Assembly: GCA_036417435.1 (NCBI GenBank)
Contig: CM070900.1
Span: 119,242,315 to 119,306,314 of the forward strand
Direction: 5' to 3'
Source of the DNA: Inia geoffrensis
Lineage: Eukaryota; Chordata; Mammalia; Artiodactyla; Iniidae
Length of the DNA stretch: 64,000 bases
Shown here in pieces: positions 22,316 to 33,831 of the stretch. Position 1 is the first letter of the stretch. Every line of letters starts with the position of its first letter. The translations under genes were made by a program, and so were the position numbers. The notes under the pieces are model-generated. The model did no database searches. It was not told where the DNA came from and saw only the letters and a list, made by a program, of their open reading frames with translations.

Positions 22316-23825
22316 AATATATCCTTTTAAATAATTCCTTTGATTATGGCTTGCTTGAACAAACTTAGAGTTATAGTATATGACCTCGTGAGAAAGTTTT
22401 GTTGGTTGCAATTATTCCAAATGTTAGATCACATAAGGGTGGTATAGAGACAAACACAAGCACCTCAGAAAAGAACCAGAAACTATAGAACATCTGTTCT
22501 ATAGCCGGTCACGTGAACAGTATACTTTTCATAACACAGTAGATGAAATTAAACAGAAAGCTATTCAGGGAATATTCCAAACATATTAAATTATTCAATG
22601 ATTAACTAACTAAATATTTTTAATTAAAACCTTTGACTCTTTAGTTATACTTTTATATCTCACATTAACTTATTTATATTATATGTTTAGAAAAAAGTAG
22701 TCATATTTCAAACAACGTATTTCAGGGAACTACACAGCAATGTCAGATATTCATAAACAAAAAGCAAATGCCATTTTGTAATTTGGAGTGGATCTTCTCT
22801 AAGGTTATTTAGACTTAAGAGACAGAATACACATAAGGACATCTACTCTGTTACAGGATTTTTCTTGAGCCCATTTGCTTTTTTGCTATCATCATTAGAA
22901 TGTGCTTAATAATTGCATAAATGAAAGGTTTCTTTCAGAGTCTAAACTGCTTTTATTATGGAGATTACAAAGTAGGATGGATAGATGAGCTCTATTAGAG
23001 CAATCTGTGAAGGAGGATGGATGGATGGATTCATCTATAGTACTCTTCAAGGGGACATAGTAAAATAGTAAATGACAAGTAATGATCATTTCCATTTCCA
23101 TGATTATGTAAATGCTCCCCAGGAGAACGTTTATTATGAATACTGTCATTGAAATCACCTTTTCCTGTGTTGACTGGAGCTAAATGCCTTGGAAGACCTG
23201 ATTACTAAGCACTTCATAAGACGTAGCATGTGATGCTACCCACAGCACTGCCAAAGAAATGTCACTGTAAAATTGTTTTGTTGTAAGCAGTATTTTAAAG
23301 CAAATATTCAAACATCTCTTTAAGGTGTACTGAGCTCTTCCAGCATCATAAGTTACAATGAGTCTTACAACAAATCCAAACATTATTGTTCTTTGGATCA
23401 TGTTAATGGTTATTTAAAGTATTACTCAGCATGAGTTTATTTCAGCCAATGATACAAACAGGTTTACAGAAGCATTTGTGTCATATACACATAGGAAACA
23501 CAAGGAAATACATTTCTATTTCAACAACACTTTATGTAATTTTAGGTGACATGATTTTGATTTATGCAATCATATTCTTTCTTGGGAGTGGTTGTCTGTA
23601 TTTCAAAAGCATTATTCTAATGTAAGAATATATATTAGATCTAAAGAATACATCCAATTTTATAAATACCAATTTTTTGACAATTCAGTTTCCCAACTTT
23701 GTATGAAATAATTTTGGATATCAAATAATTGAGCGAACACTATTATAAAACATTCTGCTCACTTAACCATTTAAAATAAATAGTAAAAACCAGAAGGGGC
23801 ATGAGAGTCTGAAACCCTTTATATT
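22316..23825. other. AT-rich unique stretch
   Basis: No gene, RNA or named repeat seen. Open frames of 64-87 codons lack any recognisable feature. A short GGAT patch lies at about 23014-23030. Confidence 0.45.
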
Positions 23826-23829
23826 TAGT

Positions 23830-24050
23830 CAACCAGTCTAATTATGCATCTACTCTGTTCCAAACACCACGGAAGAACTGTGAAGAAAACAAACCAAAAG
23901 TAGAGAATATAGGCACTCTTTTCAATAAGCTTACACTCGTTAGTGACAGAAAATATTTTGTAAAGTATTTAGAAAGCAGTTCTAAAAGAATAAGTAGACA
24001 AGAATGAGAGTGTCACATGAAATTATATACAGAAGTAGAGATAGAATTAA
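23830..24050 (-). repeat. L2 fragment (probable)
   Basis: 'ctactctgttccaaacacca', 'gaagaaaacaaaccaaaag' and 'aataagcttacactcgttag' follow the order of an antisense L2 3' end (size-class phrase, 'tgaacaaaacagacaaag', 'ggagcttacattctag'). It is diverged, so this is a moderate-confidence call. Confidence 0.5.
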
Positions 24051-24339
24051 AGAAAGATATTTGTATGCATTGTGAGTCAATGCGCGTTTAGAACCTGGTT
24101 AGTGTATTGATGGAGAAAAATGGAGAGGCATATTCCACATTAGTAGTAAGGAGTCAACAAGTGTTTTAGAGCTTGCAGGGTGGTCTTACCAGTGTGAAAA
24201 CAGTGAGTAAGGTGGTCTGATGAAAACAGAATTGGTGGACAGGTCATTTAATGGAAGGAGATACAACAACAAAATGCACAGTGGAAGGTTGATAGAATCC
24301 TTTTATCGGTTATTCTGCTCAAAAGCATAACAGTCCTAA

Positions 24340-24565
24340 CTACAAACATTTACATAACCTTTATTATATGCCACACTTTTCTATGATTTTGCAAACATCA
24401 ACTTAATTCTCACAAAATGCCTATAAGGTAGATTTTATTATTTTTTCCACCATAAAGATGAGGTAACTTGCTTAACACCACAACGCTATGAATAGGGGGA
24501 TTTGAATTTAAAACCAGGCAATCTCACTGCCAGACTGTGCTTTTAGGCATTATTGCTATGCTACT
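24340..24565 (-). repeat. MIR SINE
   Basis: 'taattctcacaaaatgccta', 'ccataaagatgaggtaactt' and 'gatttgaatttaaaaccagg' are in the order of a reverse-complement MIR, ending with the 'gactgtgcttttaggcatta' equivalent of its tRNA-proximal part. Confidence 0.8.
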
Positions 24566-24854
24566 TCTCTTCAATGGGACCATTTTTAAAAATAATATTT
24601 GATCAAGTCATTGCTATGCACCATGTGCCATCACTAAGTTTAATCAAAAATTATAAGCCCAATAATGTGTGAAAATTGTCTACAGTCTTTCATACATAGG
24701 CAGCCTGAGATTACATGTTCTGCTGAATGCTGATCATAGAATAAAGTAATAAGAAATGTTTATGGTCACCTCTAATTACTGTTAAATATATATTGTTCCA
24801 AAATTATATTATCCTCATTCTTCCTGTTCTGGCCTTTCTTTTTCACTTTTTTTA

Positions 24855-24960
24855 TTAATTAATACAGCAAATGTTTGGTAAGTACCTGTGTCCCAAGTAC
24901 TATGTAAGGCACAAAGAAATGCTAAATAAGTTTAGTTGCCACAGTATAGAAGATTCATAA
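24855..24960 (-). repeat. L2 3' end fragment
   Basis: 'acagcaaatgtttggtaagt' followed by 'agtactatgtaaggca' resembles the antisense L2 terminus ('caacaaatatttattgag ... ccaggcactgtgctagg'). Confidence 0.5.
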
Positions 24961-25376
24961 TCTAGGTTCCTAACATCCTCTCCCCATTCTATCTGGTACT
25001 GGTGTACTCTCTGTGTCCTCTCATTATGCTTTTAAATCAGCTTTTCAGAAAGAAATTAAAACAGATTAACCTGAGAAATCCTGACATTTTAGGTGGTGAC
25101 TTCCGACAGTTATTTGCTTTCTAATGTTGATCAGATTTTTAAGATACATGGTAAAGTTTTAAGATTGATATTCACCCTAATTTGTAACACACATACACCA
25201 GTTGTCTATATGTTTCTTCTCTGATTTTTTTTATCCCCTTTATCTTCAGTTATAAACACTACATCCTCACATTTCCTAATCAACAGTTGTGTAATAAGCA
25301 TACCCTTTTCGTCCAATCAGGATGCTATAACAAAATACGAGAGACTGTGTGGCTTATAAACAACAAACATTTATTT

Positions 25377-25720
25377 CTCAAATTCTTTTTCTGCATCAAC
25401 TGATATGCTCATATGATTTTTTATCTCTAGCTTGTTGATATGGTGAAGCACATTAATTTTCAAATGTTAAATGAGTCATACATTCTTGGAATAAATCTAA
25501 CTTGGTAATGGTATATAATTATTTTTATATATTTCAGGATTTGGTTTACCAATTTTTTAAAAAATATTTTTCATGTAAGATAACAAGAGATATTGGTCTG
25601 TAGTTTTCTTCCTTCCTTCCTTCCTCCTTCCTCCCACCCTCCCTCTCTTCCTTCCTTCCTTCCTTCCTTCTTTCCTTTCTTTTTTATAGTGTATTTATCT
25701 GGTTTTGGTATTCATGTGTT
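25377..25720 (-). repeat. L1 ORF2 fragment split by a TTCC repeat
   Basis: 'tttttctgcatcaactgata', 'agcttgttgatatggtgaag', 'ataaatctaacttggtaatg' and 'gatattggtctgtagttttc' are antisense L1 reverse-transcriptase sequence. It resumes after the simple repeat with 'tatctggttttggtattcat'. Short and non-coding. Confidence 0.82.
25608..25682. repeat. (TTCC)n pyrimidine tract
   Basis: Imperfect TTCC/CTCC array of about 75 bases embedded in L1 sequence. It supplies the serine/proline/phenylalanine-rich start of a spurious 149-codon frame. Confidence 0.95.
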
Positions 25721-25721
25721 C

Positions 25722-26712
25722 CTTCAGGTTGTATTTCCCTCTGTGGAGTATGTTGGGCTACTGGAGCTCTTATCACCCTCAGATAGGGAGCTATCTGGGG
25801 ATATTATGTCCTCAGTTGTTTGTGCAAATGACACCCTGAATGTGAGCCCCACACTTCTGACATACGGCAGAGTTTCTCCAAGCACACCACCAGGAAAACA
25901 ATCAGACAGCCGCTTCCCCTCTGCTGTCCCTGTCTTCATTTCTGGTGTAGGCATACATGCCTTGGAAAAAATGGTACACAACTTGTCATTAACTATGGCA
26001 GAGATGGCTAATGTTACCACCGAATTTATTCAGGACCAGTAAGACTCACTGAGCTCATTAGCCAAGTTGGTGATAGACAAACAAATAACCCTTGGTAATC
26101 TGCTGGCAGAACAGAGTGCTATTTGTGTTATTGCCAACACCTCTTGTTGTATATACAGTTGACTTTGAAACAAGGTGGGGGTTAGTGTGCTGTCCCTCCA
26201 AACAGTTAAAAATCTTCCTGTTTGGCCCTCCTATACAGTACTGAGTTCCTGTGTATCTGTGGTTTCTCTGTGATTCCTCTGTATTTCAAACATGTTGTTC
26301 AAGGGTCAACTATGTATCAATAACTCAGAGAAGCTGGAGAAAATCCATGCTCAGGTGGATGGATGGTTGTCAGCAGTATGCACACAGTCCCTCCTACACT
26401 CATTCTTTGACCTGTTTAGTGAGCTCAACCATGGCACTTGGGGTTCCTGGTTGAGGTTCCTGGCCATCTTCTAGGGAAGACTCATCATTCTCCTGGGTCT
26501 GTCTCTTCTAGTGACCCTGGCCAAGTGCTGTCTCAAAATGATAGAGAGGTTCTGTGAGCAAACCAGCTGCAGACAGTTATTCAGGGGCTCCACTGGACTT
26601 GACTTCACCACCAAATGCAAGGTGGGCAATGATCCTGCCGGATTTTGTATGCTTTATCTGCTATTTCAGCAGCTAAGTAAGGGGCAAGTGGTAGCCTGTT
26701 GGGAAATGTAGT
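25722..26712 (+). pseudogene. endogenous retrovirus env relic (ERV1/gamma-like, SU end and TM)
   Basis: A plus-strand frame encodes the end of a retroviral surface subunit and most of the transmembrane subunit. In order these are a hydrophobic fusion-peptide-like segment (about 25920-25960), a heptad-rich stretch, and an immunosuppressive-domain position ending in the C-X6-C-C motif C-V-I-A-N-T-S-C-C (26124-26150). After the MER2 insert come 'I-N-N-S', a Trp/Gly-rich pre-membrane segment, a hydrophobic membrane span (about 26475-26535) and a Cys-Cys-Leu juxtamembrane motif. C-X6-CC identifies gamma/type-D-like envelopes. Breaks: an in-frame TAA at 26040-26042, the MER2-like insertion at 26156-26312 and an in-frame TAG at 26472-26474. 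No gag or pol was seen upstream, only L1. It cannot produce a full envelope protein. The subfamily is undetermined. Confidence 0.82.
26156..26312. mobile_element. MER2-like Tigger transposon inside the env relic
   Basis: It begins 'cagttgactttgaaacaagg' after TATA and ends 'gttgttcaagggtcaact' before AT, giving about 157 bp with imperfect terminal inverted repeats and a TA-type target. The env frame stops at its left edge just after the Cys-Cys pair and resumes at its right edge, so the transposon inserted into an existing provirus or env copy. Confidence 0.85.
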
Positions 26713-27130
26713 CTCATGCAACTGGTCTTTTGACTTGAATTGCTGTATAAGAATGGGCCCTGGGCTTTGAATACTCCCTTTGCAAGAGATAAAGGGCCCA
26801 CACAGGCTGTGCCAGGCTTATCAAATACCTATCCCTGTTCCAGGTACAATAAGTGCTCTTTTGTCTCTACTTAAACTTGTGTATCATATGGTACCTGGCT
26901 AACCCCACTGTGATATCTGTCCTTGGTGGGGAGGGGACAGGTTTCCTTCCACTGCAGCACCAGACAGTTTCTAGCAGGAGAGACTCTGGCCATGAAGGAC
27001 CAAGGCACACTTACTGAAGCTGATCTGGCTCTGTCTCTTCTAAGTGTTGTTCCATCCAATGTTTGACTGTGGTGTTTGTGTGTCTGTATGTGTGTGTGTG
27101 TTTGTGTGTTTGGTGATCCAGATACCAAGA
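26690..27130 (+). repeat. putative 3' LTR of the env-bearing provirus
   Basis: It lies directly after the env end. A purine-rich patch ('aagtaaggggcaag', about 26672-26688) could be a polypurine tract. The following sequence carries 'tgtataagaatgggccc', a TATA-like element in a GC-richer context, and 'tacaataagtgctc' (about 26844), a weak polyadenylation-like signal followed by 'ttttgtctctacttaaac'. No second LTR copy is present in the window for comparison and the TG...CA boundaries are not certain. Confidence 0.4.
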
Positions 27131-27180
27131 TGAAATGGCCAGAAGGTTGTTTAGAGTCCTCCCTGAGTTTGGTAATCAGT

Positions 27181-27220
27181 GCAGAGTACTGCGATTAATA
27201 AGTGGTGCACAGTACTCTGC
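27181..27220. other. perfect 11-bp stem-loop
   Basis: 'gcagagtactg' (27181-27191) and its exact reverse complement 'cagtactctgc' (27210-27220) are separated by 18 bases. Function unknown. It lies just beyond the putative LTR. Confidence 0.85.
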
Positions 27221-27249
27221 TCTACAATAACTTATATAGTTGTCTCTCT

Positions 27250-27390
27250 CTCTATCTAGAATGTAAGTCTCATTAGAGCAAGGACCAGATCATTTTTAAG
27301 TGATAGTAACCATATTTTCAACTTACTTGATTATGATTGTAAAAGGCTTAGCATAGAGTAAGCTCTCAAATTATTTTCATTTAATGAAAA
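27250..27390 (+). repeat. L2 3' end
   Basis: 'tagaatgtaagtctcattag', 'agcaaggaccagatcatttt' and 'ggcttagcatagagtaagct' match the 3' terminal part of L2 in order, ending in its 'ctcaaattattttcattt' equivalent. Confidence 0.7.
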
Positions 27391-28193
27391 AAAAATTGTT
27401 CTTTTCTAAAAATCTACATTAAAATCTACTCTTGGTTTCTCTTTTGTTTTTCAGACAAACATTTGAACCTAACTGAAAAAATCAGTGAAAAATATCCTCT
27501 CACCCTTATTCAGTAGAATGAATTATTTAACATAATTTAGAGTTACATTTAAGTTCTCTGTTTTAGTTAGTACAATTTGGTCTCTGTTTTACTATCATTA
27601 TTATTTTAAACTGTATCAGTTTTCAATCATTTTGCATATTTATATCTCTATCATAATTTCTAATTTAGAAACTATATTTAACCTCAATCTTTGTTTTATT
27701 TTTAATATTTTCCCTTGTTTTTATTCTGGTTGTATATTTTCATAGCAGCATCCTACTGTGAAACTGTATGTGAAATTACCCTAAAGTGTTTTCCCTGTAT
27801 ATGAGTAAGGTTTTATACTTTGGAGTTCTTTCTTTTTAAACTTCATTTTTTCACAGAATCCATGATTATTGTCTCTTCATTCAGTTTTCTAGAAAGAGTG
27901 TTTTTTAACATTGTTGTTAAGAAATGACTTAAAGACAAACAGGAGTTGATTTGATATTTCTCATATGGTTTATGCCCATCCACAACTTTTAGAGAGGTTA
28001 TCAAGAAAGGTAGGAAAAATGATTCAAAGGTCTGGTAATCTATACAACATTATTTAGGAATCAGATATGTATCAGATATGTATATGAATAATTGCCTATA
28101 AACTGACATCAAGAAATCCTAGACAAAGGAACCCAGCGATAAATAGTTCTCTTCAGGATATTGTTATTCATATCAGAAAAATACTTCAGGCTT
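27391..28193. other. AT-rich unique stretch, L1 target
   Basis: No gene seen. It holds an 11-bp tandem duplication ('atcagatatgt' twice, about 28064-28085). It ends at the possible target-site copy of the following L1 ('aaaatacttcaggcttt'). Confidence 0.45.
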
Positions 28194-28828
28194 TGGTGGG
28201 GCCAATAGTGGACTCTGGGAGGGCTCACGCCAAGGGATATTTCCCAGAATTTCTGCTGCCGGTGTCCTTGTCCCCGTGGTGAGTGAGAGCCACCCCCTGC
28301 CTTGGCAGGAGGCCCTCCAAAACTAGCAGCCAAGTGGCTGACAGGGTCTTGGTGCTCAGGTCAGGTGTCAGGCCTGAGCCACTGAGGTGGGAGAGCTGAG
28401 TTCAGGACATTGGTCCACCAGAGAATTCCCAGCCCTGCATGATACCAAATGGCAAAAGCTCACACAGAGATTTCCATCTCCATGCTAAGACCCAGATTCA
28501 CTCAACAAACAGCAAGCTACAGTGCTGGACACCCTATGCCAAACAACTAACAAGACAGGAACACAAACCTACCCATTAGCAGAGAGGCTGCCTAAAATCA
28601 TAATAATTTCACAGACACCCAAAAACACACCACCGGATGTGGTCCTGCCCAAGAGAAACACAAGATCCAGTCTCATCCAACAGAACACAGGCACCAGTCC
28701 CCTCCACCAGGAAGCCTACACAACACACTGAACCTGCCTTACTGACCAGGGGCAGACACCAAAGAAAATGGGAACTACAAACCTGCAACCTGGAAAAAGG
28801 AGACCCGAAACACAGTAAGTTAAGCAAA
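28194..28828 (+). promoter_or_regulatory. L1 5' UTR (internal promoter region)
   Basis: This is the GC-richer leader of the L1, the region that in L1 elements holds the internal RNA polymerase II promoter. I can place it by position and composition ('ggtggggccaatagtggact' at the start) but cannot point to individual factor sites. Confidence 0.6.
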
Positions 28829-29788
28829 GTGAGAAGACAGAGAAATGCACAGCACATGAAGGAGCAAGGTAAAAACTCACCAGACCAAACAAATGAAGAG
28901 GAAATAGGCAGTCTACCCCAAAAAGAATTCAGAGTAATGAGAGTAAAGATGATTCAAAATCTTGGAAATAGAATGGAAAAAATACAAGAAAGTTTTAACA
29001 AGGACCTAGAAGAACAAAAGAGCAAAGAAACAATGATGAAAAACACAATAAATGAAATTAAAAATTCTCTAGAAGGAATCTATAGCAGAATAACTGAGGC
29101 AGAGGAACAGATAAGTGACCTGGAAGATAAAATAGTGGAAATAACTATCACAGCGCAGAATAAAGAAAAAAGAATAAAAAGAATTAAGGACAGTCTCAGA
29201 GACCTCTGGGACATAAAATGCACCAAAATTCGAATTATAGGAGTCCCAGAAGAAGAAGAGAAAAAGAAAGGGACTGAGAAAATATTTGAAGAGATTATAA
29301 TACAAAACTTCCCTAACATGGGAAAGGAAATAGTCAGTCAACTCCAGGAAGCAAAGAGAGTCCCATACAGGATAAATCCAAGTAGAAACACACCAAGACA
29401 CATACTAATCAAACTAACAAAAATTAAATACAAAGAAAAAATATTAAAAGAAGCCAGGAAAAAACAGCAAATAACATACAATGGAATCCTTATAAGGCTA
29501 ACAGGTGATCTTTCAGCAGAAACTCTGCAAGCCAGAAGGGAGTGGCAGGACATATTTAAAGTAATGAAAGAGAAAAACCTACAACCAAGATTACTCTACC
29601 CAGCAAGGATCTCATTCACACTTGATGGAAAAATTAAAACTTTTATAGACAAGCAAAAGCTAAGAGAATTCAGCACCACCAAACCAGCTTTACAACTAAT
29701 GCTAAAGAACTTTTCTAGGCAGAAAACACAAGAGAAGGAAAAGACCTACAGTAAAAAACCCAAAACAATAAAGAAAGTGCTAATATGA
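28829..29788 (+). CDS. L1 ORF1 protein (RNA-binding chaperone), open reading frame
   Basis: ORF1p trimerises, coats L1 RNA and acts as a nucleic-acid chaperone in the cytoplasmic L1 particle. The frame is free of stops from 28637 to the TGA at 29786-29788 (383 codons if the upstream ATG at 28637 is used). Family comparison puts the real start at 28829, where GTG stands in place of ATG before R-R-Q-R-N. The next in-frame ATG is 28856, giving about 310 residues. In order are a charged N-terminus, a coiled coil with repeated I/L/E heptads (about residues 45-120 from 28829), the RRM (R-I-I-G-V-P-E-E-E) and the C-terminal domain (L-S-A-E-T-L-Q-A-R-R-E-W; Y-P-A-R-I-S-F). All motifs are well kept. 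The lost start codon and dead ORF2 suggest no active role, but the frame is remarkably intact. Confidence 0.88.
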   Translation: MRRQRNAQHMKEQGKNSPDQTNEEEIGSLPQKEFRVMRVKMIQNLGNRMEKIQESFNKDLEEQKSKETMMKNTINEIKNSLEGIYSRITEAEEQISDLEDKIVEITITAQNKEKRIKRIKDSLRDLWDIKCTKIRIIGVPEEEEKKKGTEKIFEEIIIQNFPNMGKEIVSQLQEAKRVPYRINPSRNTPRHILIKLTKIKYKEKILKEARKKQQITYNGILIRLTGDLSAETLQARREWQDIFKVMKEKNLQPRLLYPARISFTLDGKIKTFIDKQKLREFSTTKPALQLMLKNFSRQKTQEKEKTYSKKPKTIKKVLI

Positions 29789-29789
29789 G

Positions 29790-32700
29790 CATACATATCA
29801 ATAACTACCTTAAATGTAAATGGATTAAATGCTCCAACCAAAAGACATAGACTGGTTGAATGAATAAAAAAACAAGACCAGTACAAATTCTATCTACAAG
29901 AGACCCACTTCAGACTTAGGGACACATACAGACTGAAAATGAGGGGATGGAAAAAGATATTCCATGCAAATGGAAAGCAAAAGAAAGCTGGTGTAGCAAT
30001 TCTCATGTCAGACAAAATAGACTTTAAAATACAGACTGTTACAAGAGGCAAAGAAGAACACTACATAATGATCAATGGATCAATCCAATAAGAAGATGTA
30101 ACAATTGTAAATATTTATGCACCCACAACAGGAGCTCCTCAATACATAAGGCAAATGCTAACAACAATAAAAGGGGAAATCGACAGTAACACAATCATAG
30201 AAAGGGGACTTTAATAACACTCCACTTTCACCAATGGACAGATCACCCAAAATGAAAATAAATAAGGAAACATAAGCTTTAAATGATACATTAAACATGA
30301 TGGACTCAATTGATATATATAGGACATTCCATCCAAAAACAACAGAATACACATTCTTTTTAAATGTTCATGAAATATGCTCCAGGATAGATTATATCTT
30401 GGGTTACAAATCAAGCCTTGGTAAATTTAAGACAATTTGAATCATATCAAGTATCTTTTCCAACCACAATGCAATGAGACTAGATGTCAATAACAAGAAA
30501 AAAATCTGTAAAAAATACAAACACATGGAGGCTAGACAAACCACTACTAAATAACCAAGAGATCACTGAAGAAATCAAAGAGGACATCAAAAAAATACCT
30601 AGAACCAAATGACAATGAAAACACAATGGCCCAAAACCTATGGGATACAGCAAAATCAGTTCTAAGAGGGAAGTTTATAGCAATACAATCCTGACTCAGG
30701 AAACAAGAAACATCTCAAATAAACAACCTAAACTTACACCTAAAGCAATTAGAGAAAGAACAACAACAACAACAACAAAAACCCCCAAAGTTAGCAGAAG
30801 GAAATAAATTATAAAAATCAGATCAGAAATGAATGAAAAAGAAATGAAGGAAATGATAGCAAAGATCAATAAAACTAAAAGCTGGTTCTTTGAGAAGATA
30901 AACAAAATTGATAAACCATTAGTTAGACTCATCAAGCAAAAAAGGGAGAAGACTCAGGTCAATAGAATTAGAAATGAAAAAAGGAGAAGTAACAACTGAC
31001 ACTGCAGAAATACAAAGGATAATGAGAGAGTACTACAAGCCACTATATGCCAATAAAATGGACAACCTGGAAGAAATGGACAAATTTTGAATAAAGCACA
31101 ACATTCCAAGACTGAACCAGGAAGAAATAGAAAATACAAACAGACAAATCAAAAGCACTGCAATTGAAACAGTGATTAAAAATCTTCCAACAAACAGAAG
31201 CCCAAGACCAGATGGCTTTACAGGTGAATTCTATCAAACAGTTAGAGAAGAGCTAAAACCTATCCTTCTCAAACTCTTCCAAAATATAGCAGAGGGAGGA
31301 ACACTCCCAAACTCATTGTACGAGGCCAACATCACTCTGATACCAAAAGCAGACAAAGATGTCACAAAGAAAGAAAACTACAGGCCAATATCACTGATGA
31401 ACATAGGTGCAAAAATCATCAACAAAATACTAGCAAGCAGAATCCAACAGCACATTAAAAGGATCATACACCATGATCAAGTGGGGTTTATCCCAGGAAT
31501 GTAAGGATTCTTCAGTATACAAAAATCAATCAATGTGGTAAACCATATTAACAAACTGAAGGATAAGCTCCATATGATCATCTCAATAGATGCAGAAAAA
31601 GCTTTTGACAAAATTCAACACCAATTTATGATAAAATCCCTCCAGAAAGTAGACATAGAGGGAAGTTACCTCAACATAATAAAGGCCATATATGACAAAC
31701 CCACAGCCAACATCGTTCTCAGTGGTGAAAACCAAATCATTTCCACTGAGAAAAGGAAGAAGACAAGGTGGCCCACTCTCACCACTATTATTCAACATAG
31801 TTTTGGAAATTTTAGCCACAGCTATCAGAGATGAAAAAGAAATAAAAGGAATACAAATTGAAAAAGAAGCAAAATTCTCACTGTTTGAAGATGACATGAT
31901 ACTATATGTAGAGAATCCTAAAGATGCTACCAGAAAACTACTAGATCTAATCGATGAATCTGGTAAAGTAGTAAGATACAAAATTAATGCACAGAAATCT
32001 CTTGTATTCCTATACACGAATGATGAAAAATATGAAAGAGAAATTAAGGAAGCACTCCCATTTACCACTGCAACAAAAAGAATAAAATACATAGGAAAAA
32101 ATCTACTTAAGGAGACAAAAGACCTGTATGCAGAAAACTATAAGACACTGATGAAAGAAATTAAAGATGATACAAACAGATAGAGAGATATACCATGTTC
32201 TTGGATTGGAAGAATCAACATTGTGAAAATGACTATACTACCTAGAGCAATCTACAGATTCAAAGCAATCCCTATCAAACTACCAATGGCATTTTCCATG
32301 GAACTAGCACAAAAAATTTCACAACTTGTATGGAAACACAAAAGACCCCAAATAGCCAAAGCAACCTTGAGGAAGAAAAACAGAACTGGAGGAATCAGGC
32401 TCCCTGACTTCAGAATATATTAGAAAGCCACAGTAATCAAGACAGTATGGTACTGGCACACAAAAAAGTAATATAGATTAATGGAACAGAATAGAAAGCC
32501 CAGAGATAAATCCACGCACATATGGTGAACTTATCTTTGATAAAGGAGGCAAGAATATACAATGGGGAAAAGATAGCCTCTTCAATAAATGGTGTTGGGA
32601 AAACTGAACAGTTACATGTAAAAAAATGAAATTAGAACACTCCTTAACACCATAAATAAAAATAAAGTCAAAATAGATTAAAGATGTAAATGTAAGGCCA

Positions 32701-33607
32701 GACACTATAAAATTCTTAGAGGAAAACATAGACAGAGCACTCTATGACATAAATCACAGCAAGATCTGTTTGGACTCACATCCTAGTGAAATGGAAATAG
32801 AAACAAAAATAAACAAATAGGACCTAATGAAACTTAAAAGCCTTGCACATTGAAGGAAAACATAAACAAGATGAAAAGACAACCCTCAGCATAGGAGAAA
32901 ATATTTGCAAATGAAGCAACTGACAAAGGATTAATCTCCAAAATTTACAAGCAGCTCATGCAGCTCAATATCTAAAAAACAAACAACCCAATCCAAAAGC
33001 GGGCAGAAGACTTAAATAGACATTTCTTCAAAGAAGATATACAGATTACCAACAAACTCATGAAAAGATGCTCAGCATCACTAATCACTAGACAAATGCA
33101 AATCAAGACTACTATGAGGTATCACCTCACACCAGTCAGAATGGCCATCATCAAAAAATCTAGAAACAATAAATGCTGGAGAGGGCATGGAGAAAAGGGA
33201 GCCCTCTTGCACTGTTGGTGGAAATGTAAATTGATACAGCCACTATGGAGAACAGTATGGGGGTTCCTTAAAAAACTAAAAACAGAGCTACCATATGACC
33301 CAGCAATGTCACTACTGGGCATATACCCTGAGAAAACCGTAATTCAAAAAGGGTCATGTACCACAATGTTCATTGCCGCTCTATTTACACTTGCCAGGAC
33401 ATGGAAGCAACCTAGGTGTCCATCGACAGGTAAATGGAAAAAGAAGATATGGCACGTATATACAATGGAATATAACTCAGCCATAAAAAGAAATGAAATT
33501 GAGTTTTTTGTAGTGAGATGGATGAACCTAGAGTTTGTCATACAGAGTGAAGTAAGTCAGGAAGAGAAAAACAAATACCGTATGCTAATGCATTTTTATG
33601 GAATCTA
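29790..33607 (+). pseudogene. L1 ORF2 (endonuclease/reverse transcriptase) pseudogene
   Basis: ORF2p nicks target DNA and reverse-transcribes L1 RNA. Here the start ATG is lost (sequence resumes at 'atatcaataactaccttaa'). A TGA at 29861-29863 replaces a conserved Trp codon in the endonuclease domain. Further frameshifts occur near 30212, 31500 and 31760, plus a (CAA)n expansion at about 30757-30780. Reverse-transcriptase pieces are still readable at 31172-31504 (P-D-G-F-T-G-E-F-Y), 31535-31834 and 31692-32183. The catalytic box at 31884-31895 reads F-E-D-D where active L1s have F-A-D-D, so both aspartates remain. The C-terminal piece (33060-33608) has the Cys motif, but its second Cys is His (codon 33186-33188). 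It is not functional. Confidence 0.95.
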
Positions 33608-33831
33608 AAAAATAGAAAGTGTTTCTGAAGAACCTAAGGGCAGGACAGGAGTAAAGATGCAGACATAGAGAAAGGACTTGAGGACACAGGGAGGGGGAAG
33701 GGTAAGCTGGGACGAAGTGAGAGGGTGCCATTAACATATATACACTACCAAATGTAAAATAGATAGCTAGTGGGAAGCAGCTGCATAGCACAGGGAGATC
33801 AGCTCGGTGCTTTGTGACCACCAAGAGAGGT

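Noticed and set aside
25593..25721. N-terminal part of the 149-codon frame as a genuine start of the env protein
   Set aside because: This part is encoded by a TTCC simple repeat and an antisense L1 fragment. The retroviral sequence starts only at about 25722.
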